Positions 22,171 to 36,662 are shown, counted from the stretch's first letter. The stretch is 64,000 bases of DNA from JADJXM01 sp937967285 (GCA_050249535.1 JBFWQI010000014.1:69923-133922); one strand, 5' to 3'. Notes: generated by a model from the letters alone, not told the origin. Made by a program: numbers and translations.

Positions 22171-22487
22171 GAAAAAAGAGCCGATAAATTGCGAAATACC
22201 CTTATTTTTCAGGCTGAACAGGCCATATGGCTCTGAAATAGCCCGTCAAACGGTCATTTCGCCTCGCGCCGATCAACCGGAAAGGGCCGATGGCGCGTCT
22301 GACGGGATCTTCCGACAATGCTGAAGGAAGGATTGCCAAACGGCGTGACTTTAGTTTAGATTCTGTCCGCTCGCGAAGAATCCGCCGTCATCGTCAATAT
22401 CGACGACAGCGAACAGGTTTTTCACCGCGGCAAGCACTAAATAAGAGTGCCGTAAAATTTTCATATCGGAGGATAGCGGTCGTGCCA

Positions 22488-22673
22488 ATGGCTAATTGCC
22501 CTGAATGTGACGCTGACGTTCACGTTGACGAGGACATCGAAAAAGGAGACATCATCGAATGCGATGACTGCGGAGCCAGTCTCGAGGTAGTGGGACTCGA
22601 TCCTGTCGAACTGGATGTCGCATCCGAGGATGACGATGATGAGTATTACGACGATGATGACGATGAATACTGA
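22488..22673 (+). CDS. LysW-like zinc-ribbon acidic carrier protein
   Basis: A 61-residue protein. CPEC near the N-terminus and CDDC about 24 residues later form a zinc ribbon, followed by GASLEVVGLDPVELD and a very acidic tail (DDDDEYYDDDDDEY). LysW carries alpha-aminoadipate, lysine or ornithine intermediates on its C-terminal glutamate. Here the chain ends in Tyr after the last Glu, and the tail is longer and more acidic than usual, so carrier function is doubtful. An alternative GTG start at 22482 has better spacing to GGAGG (22468-22472) and would add two residues. No lys or arg biosynthesis genes lie beside it. Confidence 0.8.
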   Translation: MANCPECDADVHVDEDIEKGDIIECDDCGASLEVVGLDPVELDVASEDDDDEYYDDDDDEY

Positions 22674-22690
22674 GCCGTGTCGATTCCGGA

Positions 22691-23635
22691 TCAGTTAACC
22701 GGCGCGGTGTAGCCCAACCTGTTGACACGCAGCCTGACATCAGGCCGCGTGATCCTGACGCGGACTTCATGATATTTGCCGTCGCGAACTTCGGGATACC
22801 AGGCCACCGAATAACTCGCGCGGATCTCCTCGGCCAGGGCTCTGAAGACGGGAGTGAAGTCCGCCGCATTGGCCTCGAAGTCACGTCCGCCCGTCGTCGA
22901 AACGATTCTTGTTGCATCGAGCGGCGTGATCACGCGCTCTCCGGAACGGGTCGCTGAAAGCATGTATGACGGGAGCGTGATCGAATAGACGGTCACCCCG
23001 GCAGCATTGGCCCGCCTGACCATCTCACGACGGTCGATGATGCTCGCGGAATCGAATCCGTCGCTGATGACGACCACCACCCGTCTGACCAGCCTGCCCC
23101 TGAGGGTCTTCGGCGCTTTCCGATCGAGCAGAGTGATCGAGCGGTCTATCGCATCGTATATCCTCGTCGACCCCTCGAACTTCCTGACCTTTGAGATGGC
23201 CTTCTCGAGATCCTTTCCGTCGCTGGTGAAATTCTGCAGGATTTTGACGTTGTTGTTGAAGCCGAGCGCGGCGAAGACCGAGTCGCCCTTCATGACCTCG
23301 GTGAATTTAAGCGCGGCTTCCCTGAGCATTCGAGTCTCCTCCGGTTTGAGGCTGCCCGACATGTCGAGAGCGAATACGACGGCGAGAGGCCGCGTCAGCG
23401 TCGCCTCGTCGTTGACCGAGAAGAAATCGATCTTCCTCGGCTTACCGTCCTCGATCAACTGAAACTCATCCTCGCGGAGGTCTTTGACATACTCTCCCTT
23501 GCGGTCTGTCGCCACGACATCAATGACCACCAGATCGGTGTCCAGGCGGATGGTCAGCGCGGGACGCTGCTCCTGTCCCAGCGCCGTCACAGCCATGGCG
23601 ATGATCAGTAAAATGCTTGCCGGACCAAATTTCAT
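22691..23635 (-). CDS. VWFA-related acidobacterial secreted protein
   Basis: A 314-residue protein with a signal peptide (KFGPASILLIIAMAVTALGQ). A short N-terminal module (LVVIDVVATDRKGEYVKDLREDEFQLIEDGKPRKIDFF) precedes a von Willebrand A domain. The metal-adhesion site is DMSGS, with the later VVVISDGFDS. This two-part architecture is the TIGR03436-type family amplified in Acidobacteriota. It probably acts in the periplasm or at the surface in protein interactions; partners are unknown. The start MKFGPA was preferred to the ATG at 23695, which lacks a signal peptide. Confidence 0.9.
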   Translation of the reverse strand: MKFGPASILLIIAMAVTALGQEQRPALTIRLDTDLVVIDVVATDRKGEYVKDLREDEFQLIEDGKPRKIDFFSVNDEATLTRPLAVVFALDMSGSLKPEETRMLREAALKFTEVMKGDSVFAALGFNNNVKILQNFTSDGKDLEKAISKVRKFEGSTRIYDAIDRSITLLDRKAPKTLRGRLVRRVVVVISDGFDSASIIDRREMVRRANAAGVTVYSITLPSYMLSATRSGERVITPLDATRIVSTTGGRDFEANAADFTPVFRALAEEIRASYSVAWYPEVRDGKYHEVRVRITRPDVRLRVNRLGYTAPVN

Positions 23636-23727
23636 CACGATACTGTTATAATCCGAGAGTCGAGCTGAAGCAAACGAAGGGTTCCGCACCTTCAACGGGT
23701 GCGTCAGGGATTTTAGATCGGAAGAAG

Positions 23728-24345
23728 ATGATCAAGATTATTCAGACAGTGGCGGCCGGACTTGCGGCGACCATCATATTTTCGGCGACGGCTGCGGCCC
23801 AGTCGGCGAGCATCCGCGGGAAGGTGAAAGAGCAGAAGGGGAAATCCCAGGGCGATGTGCTGGTCAAAGCCGTCAACGCGGAGAACCGCGACCAGACATT
23901 CGAGGCCCGAAGCCTGGAAAACGGCGATTTCAATCTGACAGGCCTGCCGGGCGGCGATTACATTCTGACCTTCGAGAAACAGGGTTTCAAGACCTTCACC
24001 ACGCGCCGGCTGACCGTACCCGAAGGGGAGACGCTCCGCCTTCGCACGACGATCGAGATCGTCCGGGAAGGTGAGGCATATTCGCTGATCCGCGGCGCGA
24101 TCCTTTACGATATCGGCTACACCCTGCCCAATGCCCGCGTCCTGATCGAACGAATCGACGGCGGCAGAAAGTTCAAACAGGAGACCGTCTCTCGCGAGGG
24201 CGGCGAGTTCGCCTTCCGCCTCCGCGCCGAAAAGGCCACCTACCGAATTACGGCCTCCGCCGACGGCTTCGAAACGAAATCCATCGAACTCCAGATCGAA
24301 TCCGACGAAGTTCGCAATATCGCGATAAATCTCGATAAGAAGTAG
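23728..24345 (+). CDS. Secreted carboxypeptidase-regulatory-like domain protein
   Basis: A 205-residue protein with a signal peptide (MIKIIQTVAAGLAATIIFSATAAAQ). Two carboxypeptidase-regulatory-like beta-sandwiches follow: about 27-105 (SIRGKVKEQKGKSQGDVLVKA...GGDYILTFEKQGF) and 120-203 (LIRGAILYDIGYTLPNARVLIERIDGG...YRITASADGF). It has no enzyme domain and may be a structural or binding protein at the outer membrane. It is divergent from the VWFA gene. The TAG stop is the first AAGTAG of heptamer cassette D. Confidence 0.8.
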   Translation: MIKIIQTVAAGLAATIIFSATAAAQSASIRGKVKEQKGKSQGDVLVKAVNAENRDQTFEARSLENGDFNLTGLPGGDYILTFEKQGFKTFTTRRLTVPEGETLRLRTTIEIVREGEAYSLIRGAILYDIGYTLPNARVLIERIDGGRKFKQETVSREGGEFAFRLRAEKATYRITASADGFETKSIELQIESDEVRNIAINLDKK

Positions 24346-24657
24346 AAAGTAGAAAGTAAAAGTAACTACTCAGCCGCGGAGCGACTGCTGAATTTAGCCG
24401 TGCCGTTTACGGCACGGAGAGCGTTCGTATATAAATTCCCGTCGCGTGAGCGACGGCTGATATCAATCGTCGCTCACGCGACGATAAACAAAAAATACAG
24501 CTAACCCGGGGTTTCGCTCGGCCTGTGGCCTCGCTTCACCCCGGGCTAAATTCAGACGCCCGCTGCCGCGGGCTCAGAACAGGCTGAGCAGTTACAAGTA
24601 AAAAGTAGAAAGTACGGAGACCAGGCTTCAGGATCTCCGTACTTTCTACTTTCTACT
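24340..24657. repeat. Heptamer inverted-repeat cassette D, interrupted by a MITE-like element
   Basis: The left arm is split: 24340-24361 and 24596-24616. The inverted right arm is at about 24637-24657. The inner ends extend into a unique stem (GTACGGAGA/TCTCCGTAC). Removing 24362-24595 plus one 8-bp flank rejoins the left arm in exact 7-bp phase. The cassette lies between convergent genes. Confidence 0.88.
24362..24595. mobile_element. MITE-like multi-hairpin element, copy 1
   Basis: This 234-bp element starts GTAACTACTCAGCC and ends GGCTGAGCAGTTAC (13 of 14 inverted match). Direct flanks AAGTAAAA occur at 24354-24361 and 24596-24603. Inside are four strong stems: CCGTGCCG/CGGCACGG, a perfect 16-bp CGTCGCGTGAGCGACG pair, CCCGGGGT/ACCCCGGG and GCCCGC/GCGGGC. 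It has no coding capacity. The second copy is at 40254-40497. Confidence 0.8.
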
Positions 24658-24661
24658 GAAA

Positions 24662-25997
<1,336 letters not shown>

Positions 25998-26227
25998 GCC
26001 TGTGAAATTTGAGATCTGGAAAATCAAAGCACGAGAATGGTGCCCGGTTCGGTGAGATTCGCGATTGAGCAGATCCGGAGAAGTGCCTGATTGACGATTC
26101 TTCAATCGGTGGTCGTGGAACTACGGGTTGCCAAACGAATCATCCTCGGAATTGAAAAGGGGGTCGATTTCAAACTATTCGATTGATTGTGCTCTTTCGA
26201 TCGAAAAAGACAGCTAAAAGTGCGGGA

Positions 26228-26812
<585 letters not shown>

Positions 26813-26824
26813 CTCTGACCGGAC

Positions 26825-29290
<2,466 letters not shown>

Positions 29291-29472
29291 GGTTTGAGAA
29301 CCTCAATGGATGACAGGTAATTTATCCGGTTGCGCCGAGTTCGCCGGGAGAATTATAAGGTTGTTCTTGACGGGAACATCCCGGGGGAAACGGCGCCGTC
29401 CGGAAGCCGTTTTATCGGCGGGTCGAAATCAGCGAACCTGTTCGTCGATTTGAGCGTGCCGGGCGACGATCG

Positions 29473-30699
<1,227 letters not shown>

Positions 30700-30814
30700 T
30701 AAATCCCGGCCTCCAATTCAGTCTGTTGCACCATCACCTTCAATGCGCCCTGTCTTTCGATATCCTGTGCGGCACACCGCCATCATAAACAAGTGGCTGC
30801 AGGGGCGCAAGCAC

Positions 30815-31225
30815 TCAACCGCCCAGCAGCAGGCTGGACTTGAGAACCTCGCAGGCACGGACGCACTTATCGCAGATCTGAGCCTGATTTCCGGGAAAGA
30901 TGCGTTCTCCCTGCGGATTGTCCCGGTCATGAATGTTGAAACTGCAGCTTGCGGAAGAGGGCGAGTCGTCGCCGAACAGCTTTCTGTACCACGGGCGGCG
31001 CGGCCTCGGCGGCCGGACTCCCATCTCCCTGTAATCGTGGAGCAGCTGCACGCAGACGTCCACGCACTCGTCGCAGATGTAGCCCGTCACCCCCTCGAAC
31101 AAACGAGCCACCTCTCCATCGCCCAGTCCGCAGAAAGAACAGACCAGTCCGTCGCGCCGCGGTTGCGGATCCCCGGATCCATCGAATGCCGAGTGAGGGG
31201 CGACCGAAGGGTTTTGTTCGTTCAT
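30815..31225 (-). CDS. Stand-alone ClpX-type zinc-binding-domain protein (tandem, second domain degenerate)
   Basis: A 136-residue protein with no ATPase domain. The first module (Cys29, Cys32, Cys51, Cys54) has exactly the C-X2-C-X18-C-X2-C spacing of the ClpX zinc-binding domain and reads like it (CSFCGLGDGEVARLFEGVTGYICDEC, residues 29-54, in part). A linker with PRPRRPWYRKLFGDD leads to a second, related module: Cys94, Asn97 in place of the second Cys, then Cys118 and Cys121. His99 might substitute. In ClpX this domain dimerises and binds adaptors and substrates. Its position between clpP and clpX, 27 bp after clpP, suggests a Clp adaptor or decoy. That role is inference. Confidence 0.85.
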   Translation of the reverse strand: MNEQNPSVAPHSAFDGSGDPQPRRDGLVCSFCGLGDGEVARLFEGVTGYICDECVDVCVQLLHDYREMGVRPPRPRRPWYRKLFGDDSPSSASCSFNIHDRDNPQGERIFPGNQAQICDKCVRACEVLKSSLLLGG

Positions 31226-31252
31226 AATTTTCCCGATCGGGGCGTGACGGCT

Positions 31253-31855
31253 CTATTCGCGATGCTTGATCACCTGATCGATGATGCCGTATTCGCGAGC
31301 CTGCGACGCGCTCATGATCCTGTCGCGCTCGACGTCCCGCTCTATGGTTTCGATCGACTGGCCGGTGTGATTGGCCAGAATCTCGTTGAGGCGCTCGCGC
31401 AGTCTCAGAATCTCCTCGGCCGCGATCTTGATGTCAGTGGCCTGGCCGCCGATGCCGCCGGCCGAAGGCTGATGGATCAGAATTCGCGAATTCGGGAGGG
31501 CGAACCGGCGCCCCTTGGTGCCTGCCGCCAGCAGCACGGCGCCCATCGAAGCGCACTGCCCGATGCAGAAAGTGGTGACCGGACAGCGGACGAACTGCAT
31601 GGTGTCGTAGATCGCCATGCCGGCCGTGACCGAACCGCCCGGGGAGTTGATGTAGAGGGAAATCTCGCGATCCGGGTCTTCCGATTCGAGAAAGAGCATC
31701 TGGGCGACGACCAGGTTGGCGACCGTGTCGTCGATCGGAGTCCCGATGAAGATGATGTTGTCCTTGAGCAGCCGCGAATAGATATCGAATGCGCGCTCGC
31801 CGCGCGCCGTCTGTTCGACGACCATCGGAACAAGATGAGAAGTTGGATTGATCAT
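31253..31855 (-). CDS. clpP: ATP-dependent Clp protease proteolytic subunit ClpP
   Basis: A 200-residue serine peptidase that forms the double-heptamer chamber. The nucleophile lies in CIGQCASMGAVLLAAG, the histidine in ILIHQPSAGG, and the acidic residue in the following helix region (VERDRIMSASQAREYGIID). The N-terminus (LVPMVVEQTARGERAFDIYSRLLKDNIIFIG) is canonical. It is followed by the zinc-domain gene and clpX and preceded by tig. Confidence 0.98.
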   Translation of the reverse strand: MINPTSHLVPMVVEQTARGERAFDIYSRLLKDNIIFIGTPIDDTVANLVVAQMLFLESEDPDREISLYINSPGGSVTAGMAIYDTMQFVRCPVTTFCIGQCASMGAVLLAAGTKGRRFALPNSRILIHQPSAGGIGGQATDIKIAAEEILRLRERLNEILANHTGQSIETIERDVERDRIMSASQAREYGIIDQVIKHRE

Positions 31856-32001
31856 AACGCTTGATCCTGTCGATAACGGGCCCGCTGATTCAGGCCGCGC
31901 ATCAGAAATATATGATAAAGACTGTTCAAAGGTCTGTCGACCAGCTTACGAAAAAAGGATGATTAGACCGATTGTTGACCTGGGGTTTCAATTTGCGGAC
32001 T

Positions 32002-32038
32002 GAGCGAACCGGATGACCTCAGTGTCCGCGGTTCGCTC
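32002..32038 (-). terminator. Hairpin after trigger factor, possible attenuator
   Basis: A 10-bp stem, GAGCGAACCG at 32002-32011 with its inverse at 32029-32038, starts six bases after the tig stop on the minus strand. An alternative stem using GCGGAC...GTCCGC overlaps it. No T-tract follows, so it may only weaken read-through from tig into clpP or protect the mRNA end. Confidence 0.45.
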
Positions 32039-32043
32039 CGGGG

Positions 32044-33402
32044 CTACTCGCCTGGCGGCACTTCCGGGGCGGCGTCCGGGTCGTTGCCTGATCCGGCATC
32101 CTCGACCAGATCCTCCGTGGAGATTTCAGCGCAGCCGCGAACGAAATCCAGCACTTTTTTGTATCGCAGCCTGTTTTCGATACTAGAAAGGGCTTCATTC
32201 TTTGTCAAGCGGTCTTTCAGCAGAGCCGGGTCCTCGCCGTTGCTCTCGGCCATCCGCTGAATTTCGGCGTCGATATCAGACTCGGCAACTTCGATCTTCT
32301 CGGCGTCGCCGATCCGCGAGACGACCAGAGCGGCGCGGACATCCTTGACCGCCACCTTGCGCGCCTCCTCCATCTGCCTGTCCCAGTCCATCTGGTTGAG
32401 GTATTCGCGCGGCATTCCGCTGCGAAGCATCATATACGCCAGTTCGCGCGTCCGATCGGCGGCCTGCCTTTCGATGAGCGAGGCCGGAACCTCGAAATCG
32501 TAGGGTTCGATCAGACGGTCGAACAGATCGCCGTCGAGACGCGAATCGGAGTCTTTCTCGGCGGCCGCGGTCAGGTTGGCGCGTATCTTCTCGCGCATCT
32601 CGGCCAGGGTTTCCGCATCGCCGTGTTCTTTGGCGAAATCGTCATCGAGTTCAGGGTAGTCCTTCTGCCTGACGGAGATGACCGTCGCGGTGAAATCGAC
32701 GGTTTTGCCGGCCAGATCGCCGCCATCGTAATCCTCGGGATAGGTCACCCGGAACTCTTTGACATCTCCGGCCTTGACGCCGGTCAGCGCTGTGTCGAAT
32801 TCAGGCTGGATGTTCTCCGAGCCTAGTTCGACCCGGATATCCTCGGAACTGATCTCTTCTTCATCGGGCTGATCGACATATTTCCCCATCAGATCGAACG
32901 AAACGATGTCGCCGGTCTGCGAGGGTCGATCCTCGACGGGGACGAACTCGACGGCCCCCTGACGGCGGCGCTCGACCACCTCGGCGACCTGCTCGTCGGT
33001 CACTCCGGCGACTTTCCGAGTCAGACTGAGCCCCTTGTACTCCTGCAACTTGAATTCAGGGATGACGTCGACGGTCGCCTTGAATCTGAGCGGCCCGCCG
33101 TCGTCGATCTCGATATCATCGATCTCGGGCTCTCCCACGACATCCAGTTTGTTGTCGATGATCGCATGCTGCAGAGCATGAGGCAGCAGTCGACCGATCA
33201 CTTCCTCTTTGACGTCCTTGGCAAACCGCTGTTTGACCACTCCCCGCGGCACTCTTCCGGGCCGGAATCCCGGCACTTTCGCATACCGCGAATATGCGTC
33301 ATAGGTCTTTTCGAACTCCGCTTTGACCTCTTCGACCGGGACCTCGATCGTCAGCCCCTTCCTGGACTGCGACAATTCAGCTACGGCAACTTCGAGTTTC
33401 AA
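32044..33402 (-). CDS. tig: Trigger factor (ribosome-associated chaperone and prolyl isomerase)
   Basis: A 452-residue chaperone. The N-terminal ribosome-binding region has YAKVPGFRPGRVPRGVVKQRF, the signature near the ribosome-docking loop. A PPIase (FKBP-like) domain follows around 160-245 (SQTGDIVSFDLMGKYVD...EFRVTYPEDYDGGDLAGKTVDFTATV), and the helical C-terminal chaperone domain completes it. An acidic tail ends the protein. It heads the tig-clpP-clpX-lon block, the usual bacterial order with the zinc-domain gene added. Confidence 0.97.
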   Translation of the reverse strand: MKLEVAVAELSQSRKGLTIEVPVEEVKAEFEKTYDAYSRYAKVPGFRPGRVPRGVVKQRFAKDVKEEVIGRLLPHALQHAIIDNKLDVVGEPEIDDIEIDDGGPLRFKATVDVIPEFKLQEYKGLSLTRKVAGVTDEQVAEVVERRRQGAVEFVPVEDRPSQTGDIVSFDLMGKYVDQPDEEEISSEDIRVELGSENIQPEFDTALTGVKAGDVKEFRVTYPEDYDGGDLAGKTVDFTATVISVRQKDYPELDDDFAKEHGDAETLAEMREKIRANLTAAAEKDSDSRLDGDLFDRLIEPYDFEVPASLIERQAADRTRELAYMMLRSGMPREYLNQMDWDRQMEEARKVAVKDVRAALVVSRIGDAEKIEVAESDIDAEIQRMAESNGEDPALLKDRLTKNEALSSIENRLRYKKVLDFVRGCAEISTEDLVEDAGSGNDPDAAPEVPPGE

Positions 33403-33428
33403 GGTTTAAGATACCTTTCTAATAGATG

Positions 33429-33642
<214 letters not shown>

Positions 33643-33676
33643 TCGGCCAGACTGTTCGGAAGCCTGTTAATACTGC

Positions 33677-33714
<38 letters not shown>

Positions 33715-33794
33715 TGAGGCCGGCGGGAGAGGGTGCCTTGAGCCACGGCGGGGGCGATTGAAATCAGTGACGTGCGTCTGCCGGATTGTCCGGT

Positions 33795-33824
33795 TTGACA
33801 CCCGGCGCGGGTTGCCCCTATAAA
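33795..33824 (+). promoter_or_regulatory. Sigma70-like promoter of the yqeY gene
   Basis: TTGACA (33795-33800) and TATAAA (33819-33824) are 18 bp apart, about 30 bp upstream of the ribosome site GGAGG. Both boxes are near consensus, so basal transcription should be strong. Confidence 0.8.
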
Positions 33825-33861
33825 ATTGAGGAGCAGCGAATACAAATCGGACGGGAGGAAG

Positions 33862-34320
33862 ATGGATATGACCTTTCTTGAGAGAATCAATCAGGACCTG
33901 ACGGCGGCGATGAAAAATAAAGAGGCCGACCGGCTGTCGACTTTGCGGATGGTCAAGACAGCGATCAAGAACCGCGAGATCGAGAAGATGTCGCCGCTCA
34001 CCGACGACGAGGCGATCAAAATGCTCCAGTCGCTGGTCAAGCAGCGCCGGGACAGCATCGAACAGTACACTCAGGCCGGGCGAACCGAACTGGCCGAGAA
34101 GGAAGCGGCAGAGATCGCGATCATCGAAGCCTACCTCCCGGCGGCTCTCGACGAAGCGACGATCACGCGCATCGTGGATGAGACGATCCGCGAAACCGGC
34201 GCGTCCTCGATGAAGGAGATGGGGGCGGTGATGAAAGGCGTCATGGCGAAGCTGGCCGGTCAGACGGTCGACGGCAAGGTGGTCAACGGCATCGTCCGCT
34301 CAAGGCTTGGCGCGCCGTGA
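33862..34320 (+). CDS. GatB/YqeY-domain protein
   Basis: A 152-residue all-helical protein matching the YqeY family, related to the tail domain of the amidotransferase subunit GatB: LRMVKTAIKNREIEK, EAIKMLQSLVKQRRDSIEQY, AEIAIIEAYLPAALDEATI and GKVVNGIVRSRL. The family is thought to bind tRNA or to help tRNA-dependent amidation, but its role is not settled. I chose the ATG at 33862 because GGAGGAAG precedes it. It stands beside tRNA-Leu but on the other strand. Confidence 0.92.
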   Translation: MDMTFLERINQDLTAAMKNKEADRLSTLRMVKTAIKNREIEKMSPLTDDEAIKMLQSLVKQRRDSIEQYTQAGRTELAEKEAAEIAIIEAYLPAALDEATITRIVDETIRETGASSMKEMGAVMKGVMAKLAGQTVDGKVVNGIVRSRLGAP

Positions 34321-34415
34321 ATTTCGCCAGGAACTTAATGCAAGGTCGGGACGTTATTATGCGTGGATGAGCGGCGGGCAAATGCGGCGCTCAGACCTGT
34401 GGAGGCAGGCTTGAT

Positions 34416-34589
34416 ATGAATACAATATTATGGACGGCTGCGGTGATTCTCGATATCTTCGCGATATCGGACGTCATGCGCTCATCGAGGGACTGGGCGA
34501 CCAAGGCGGTTTTACTGGCAATTATTCTGCTGCTGCCTTTTATCGGCGCAGGCCTCTATCTGTTCGCATTCCGCGACAAGAGCAACTGA
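34416..34589 (+). CDS. Small PLDc_N-like membrane protein
   Basis: A 57-residue protein starting MNTILWTAAVILDIFAISDVMR after GGAGG. Two hydrophobic helices (about 4-18 and 31-52) flank the polar RSSRDWATKA. The layout, an N-terminal helix with an acidic residue, a short charged loop, then a helix ending GLYLFAF, resembles the phospholipase-D-nuclease N-terminal (PLDc_N) family of small membrane proteins. No function is known for stand-alone members. It follows the yqeY gene by 95 bp. Confidence 0.7.
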   Translation: MNTILWTAAVILDIFAISDVMRSSRDWATKAVLLAIILLLPFIGAGLYLFAFRDKSN

Positions 34590-34639
34590 AACGGAGATAA
34601 GACCGATTGAAACTCCCTCTCCCCTGCCCCCTGAATTGA

Positions 34640-36142
34640 TCAGCGTCCGACCACCTTTCCCGGTCGAGCGGATGCCGTTTTCCCCCCGTCGATCACCAAT
34701 TCGCCGTTGACCATCACAGAATTCATGCCGACCGGTTCCAGTTCAGGTCTGGTCATGGTCGATCTGTCGATGACCCGCCGCCGGTCGAAGACGACAATGT
34801 CCGCCATCATTCCCGCCTTGATCACGCCTCTGTCACCGAGACCGGCGCGGGCGGCCGGAAGCGAGGTCATCTTGCGAATCGCCTCTTCCAGCGAAAGCCA
34901 CTTCAGCTCACGGACGAAACGACCGATGACGCGCGGATAGGTGCCGGTTCCGCGCGGGTGGCGCATTCCGATGCCTCCGTCGCTGGCGACCATGACCCAT
35001 GGCTGGCGGTAGAAGGTCCTGATATCCGGTTCGATCATCGACCGGCAGACGACGCCCGCGCCGCCGTCCCTGACGATCCGGATGTAGACGTCGACTTCGG
35101 AGGCGCCGGTCTCAGCGGCGATCCGGTCGAGAGTCTTGCCGTTGAACTCGGGATGGGCGGAGCAGCTTGTGACGAGCACATTCTTTCCACCGCCGACGTC
35201 ATCGAGTCCCTTGCGGACCATGACCGGATCGTCATGTCTGCGCGAGGGGACGAGCACGGTGATCGTGGAGGCCCATGCATCGTAGGGGTAACAATCCGCG
35301 GTCACATCGACTCCGCTTCGTCGCGCGTCCTCGATGAGTTTGACGACCTGGTCCGCCTTCCCCCAGACTCCGACCGTCCCGAGCTTGATGTGCGATATCT
35401 GGACCGGCAGACCAGCCTCGCGCCCGATCCGGATCGCCTCCCGGAAAGCGTCCATGGCCAGATCGGCCTCGTCGCGGACGTGGCTCATATAGATTCCGTT
35501 GTGACGCGCGGCGACTTTCGCAAGAGCGATTACCTCCTCAGTCGTGGCGGGATTTCCCATGTCGTACTCGAGCCCCGATGAGAGACCGATCGCTCCATCC
35601 TTCATGCCCTGATCGACCAGTTCGGACATCCGGGAGATCTCTTCGGCGGTCGCGTGGCGCTTGAAATCATCTCCCATAACCCGCCGGCGGACTGTCGCGT
35701 GTCCGACAAAGGCGAGAACATTGACCGCCGAACCCTTCTGCTCGATCTGCCTGAAGTAATCCGAGATCGGGAACGGCGAGGAGCCGTCCGGGCCGACGGC
35801 CAGCGTCGTGATGCCCTGAAGCGTCTGGCTGCGCGCTTCGGGATCGGTCAGCAACCCGCGCTCGGAATGGTTATGGAGATCGATGAATCCGGGCGCGACG
35901 ACCTGCCCGCGCGCATCGATGATCCGCTCGGCCGGCAGAGGTTTGAGACGTCCGACCTCGATGATCTTCATCCCCTCGACCCTGACGTCCGCCCTTCGCG
36001 CCGGCGAGCCCGTGCCGTCGATGACCATTCCTCCTGAGATCAGGACGGTCCCGGGTCGAGGCTCCTGCCCGCTGCCCGTGAACCAGTGCCCCGTCATCAT
36101 CAGACCGGCGCAAATCAGCGCCGAAAGGACTGCTCTTCGCAT
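34640..36142 (-). CDS. N-acyl-D-amino-acid deacylase (D-aminoacylase), secreted
   Basis: A 500-residue amidohydrolase with a signal peptide (RRAVLSALICAGLMMTGHWF). Metal-site motifs are DLHNHSE after VAPGF, YMSHVRDE, QISHIKLG and the later VASDGGIGMRHPRGTGTYPR, all in the order of D-aminoacylases that release D-amino acids from N-acyl forms. GLSSGLEYDMG is also characteristic. It probably acts in the periplasm on cell-wall or dietary D-amino-acid derivatives. It is a single gene, convergent with the small PLDc_N-like gene. Confidence 0.94.
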   Translation of the reverse strand: MRRAVLSALICAGLMMTGHWFTGSGQEPRPGTVLISGGMVIDGTGSPARRADVRVEGMKIIEVGRLKPLPAERIIDARGQVVAPGFIDLHNHSERGLLTDPEARSQTLQGITTLAVGPDGSSPFPISDYFRQIEQKGSAVNVLAFVGHATVRRRVMGDDFKRHATAEEISRMSELVDQGMKDGAIGLSSGLEYDMGNPATTEEVIALAKVAARHNGIYMSHVRDEADLAMDAFREAIRIGREAGLPVQISHIKLGTVGVWGKADQVVKLIEDARRSGVDVTADCYPYDAWASTITVLVPSRRHDDPVMVRKGLDDVGGGKNVLVTSCSAHPEFNGKTLDRIAAETGASEVDVYIRIVRDGGAGVVCRSMIEPDIRTFYRQPWVMVASDGGIGMRHPRGTGTYPRVIGRFVRELKWLSLEEAIRKMTSLPAARAGLGDRGVIKAGMMADIVVFDRRRVIDRSTMTRPELEPVGMNSVMVNGELVIDGGKTASARPGKVVGR

Positions 36143-36284
36143 ATCGATCCCCCTTCATTTTTCAGGACAACTGACTAACCCGGTTTCGCCATGTTACGAT
36201 TTATTCAATCACAGTTATTTTTCGTACAGTCCGGATACCGGTAGAGTGAGATAAATGTTCGTCTAACTTTGACTGGAGAAAGAT

Positions 36285-36662
36285 ATGACAGGCAGCCGAT
36301 CATCGCAATTCACCGATCAGAAGTATCTCAACCTCGAGAGCTTTCGACGGAACGGACAGGGAGTCCGGACGCCGATCTGGTTCGCGGAAGAGAACGGCGT
36401 CTTTTACGCCTACACGCTGGCCGATTCATTCAAAGTGAAGAGGATACGCAACAATCAGCGGGTCAGAATCGCGCCGTGCGACGTCAGGGGAAACGTGACC
36501 GGGGACTGGATCGAAGCCAGAGCCCGGATTCTGGACCCCGCCGACGACCCGGCTGTCCACCGGCTGCTCAATAAAAAATACGGACTGATCAAGAGGATTT
36601 TCGACGTCTTCAACATGCTCCGTGGCGGCGGCAGAGTATCGCTTGCGATCGAGCCGACCTGA
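36285..36662 (+). CDS. PPOX-class FMN/F420-binding split-barrel protein
   Basis: A 125-residue protein of the pyridoxamine-5'-phosphate-oxidase fold: LNLESFRRNGQGVRTPIWFAEENGVFYAYT, KVKRIRNNQRVRIAPCDVRG, and IEARARILDP with a C-terminal helix region. It resembles the small PPOX-class F420-dependent family (TIGR03666-type). Whether it uses FMN, F420 or heme cannot be told. GGAGAAAG precedes the ATG. It lies 73 bp upstream of egtD on the same strand and may share its transcript. Confidence 0.82.
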   Translation: MTGSRSSQFTDQKYLNLESFRRNGQGVRTPIWFAEENGVFYAYTLADSFKVKRIRNNQRVRIAPCDVRGNVTGDWIEARARILDPADDPAVHRLLNKKYGLIKRIFDVFNMLRGGGRVSLAIEPT

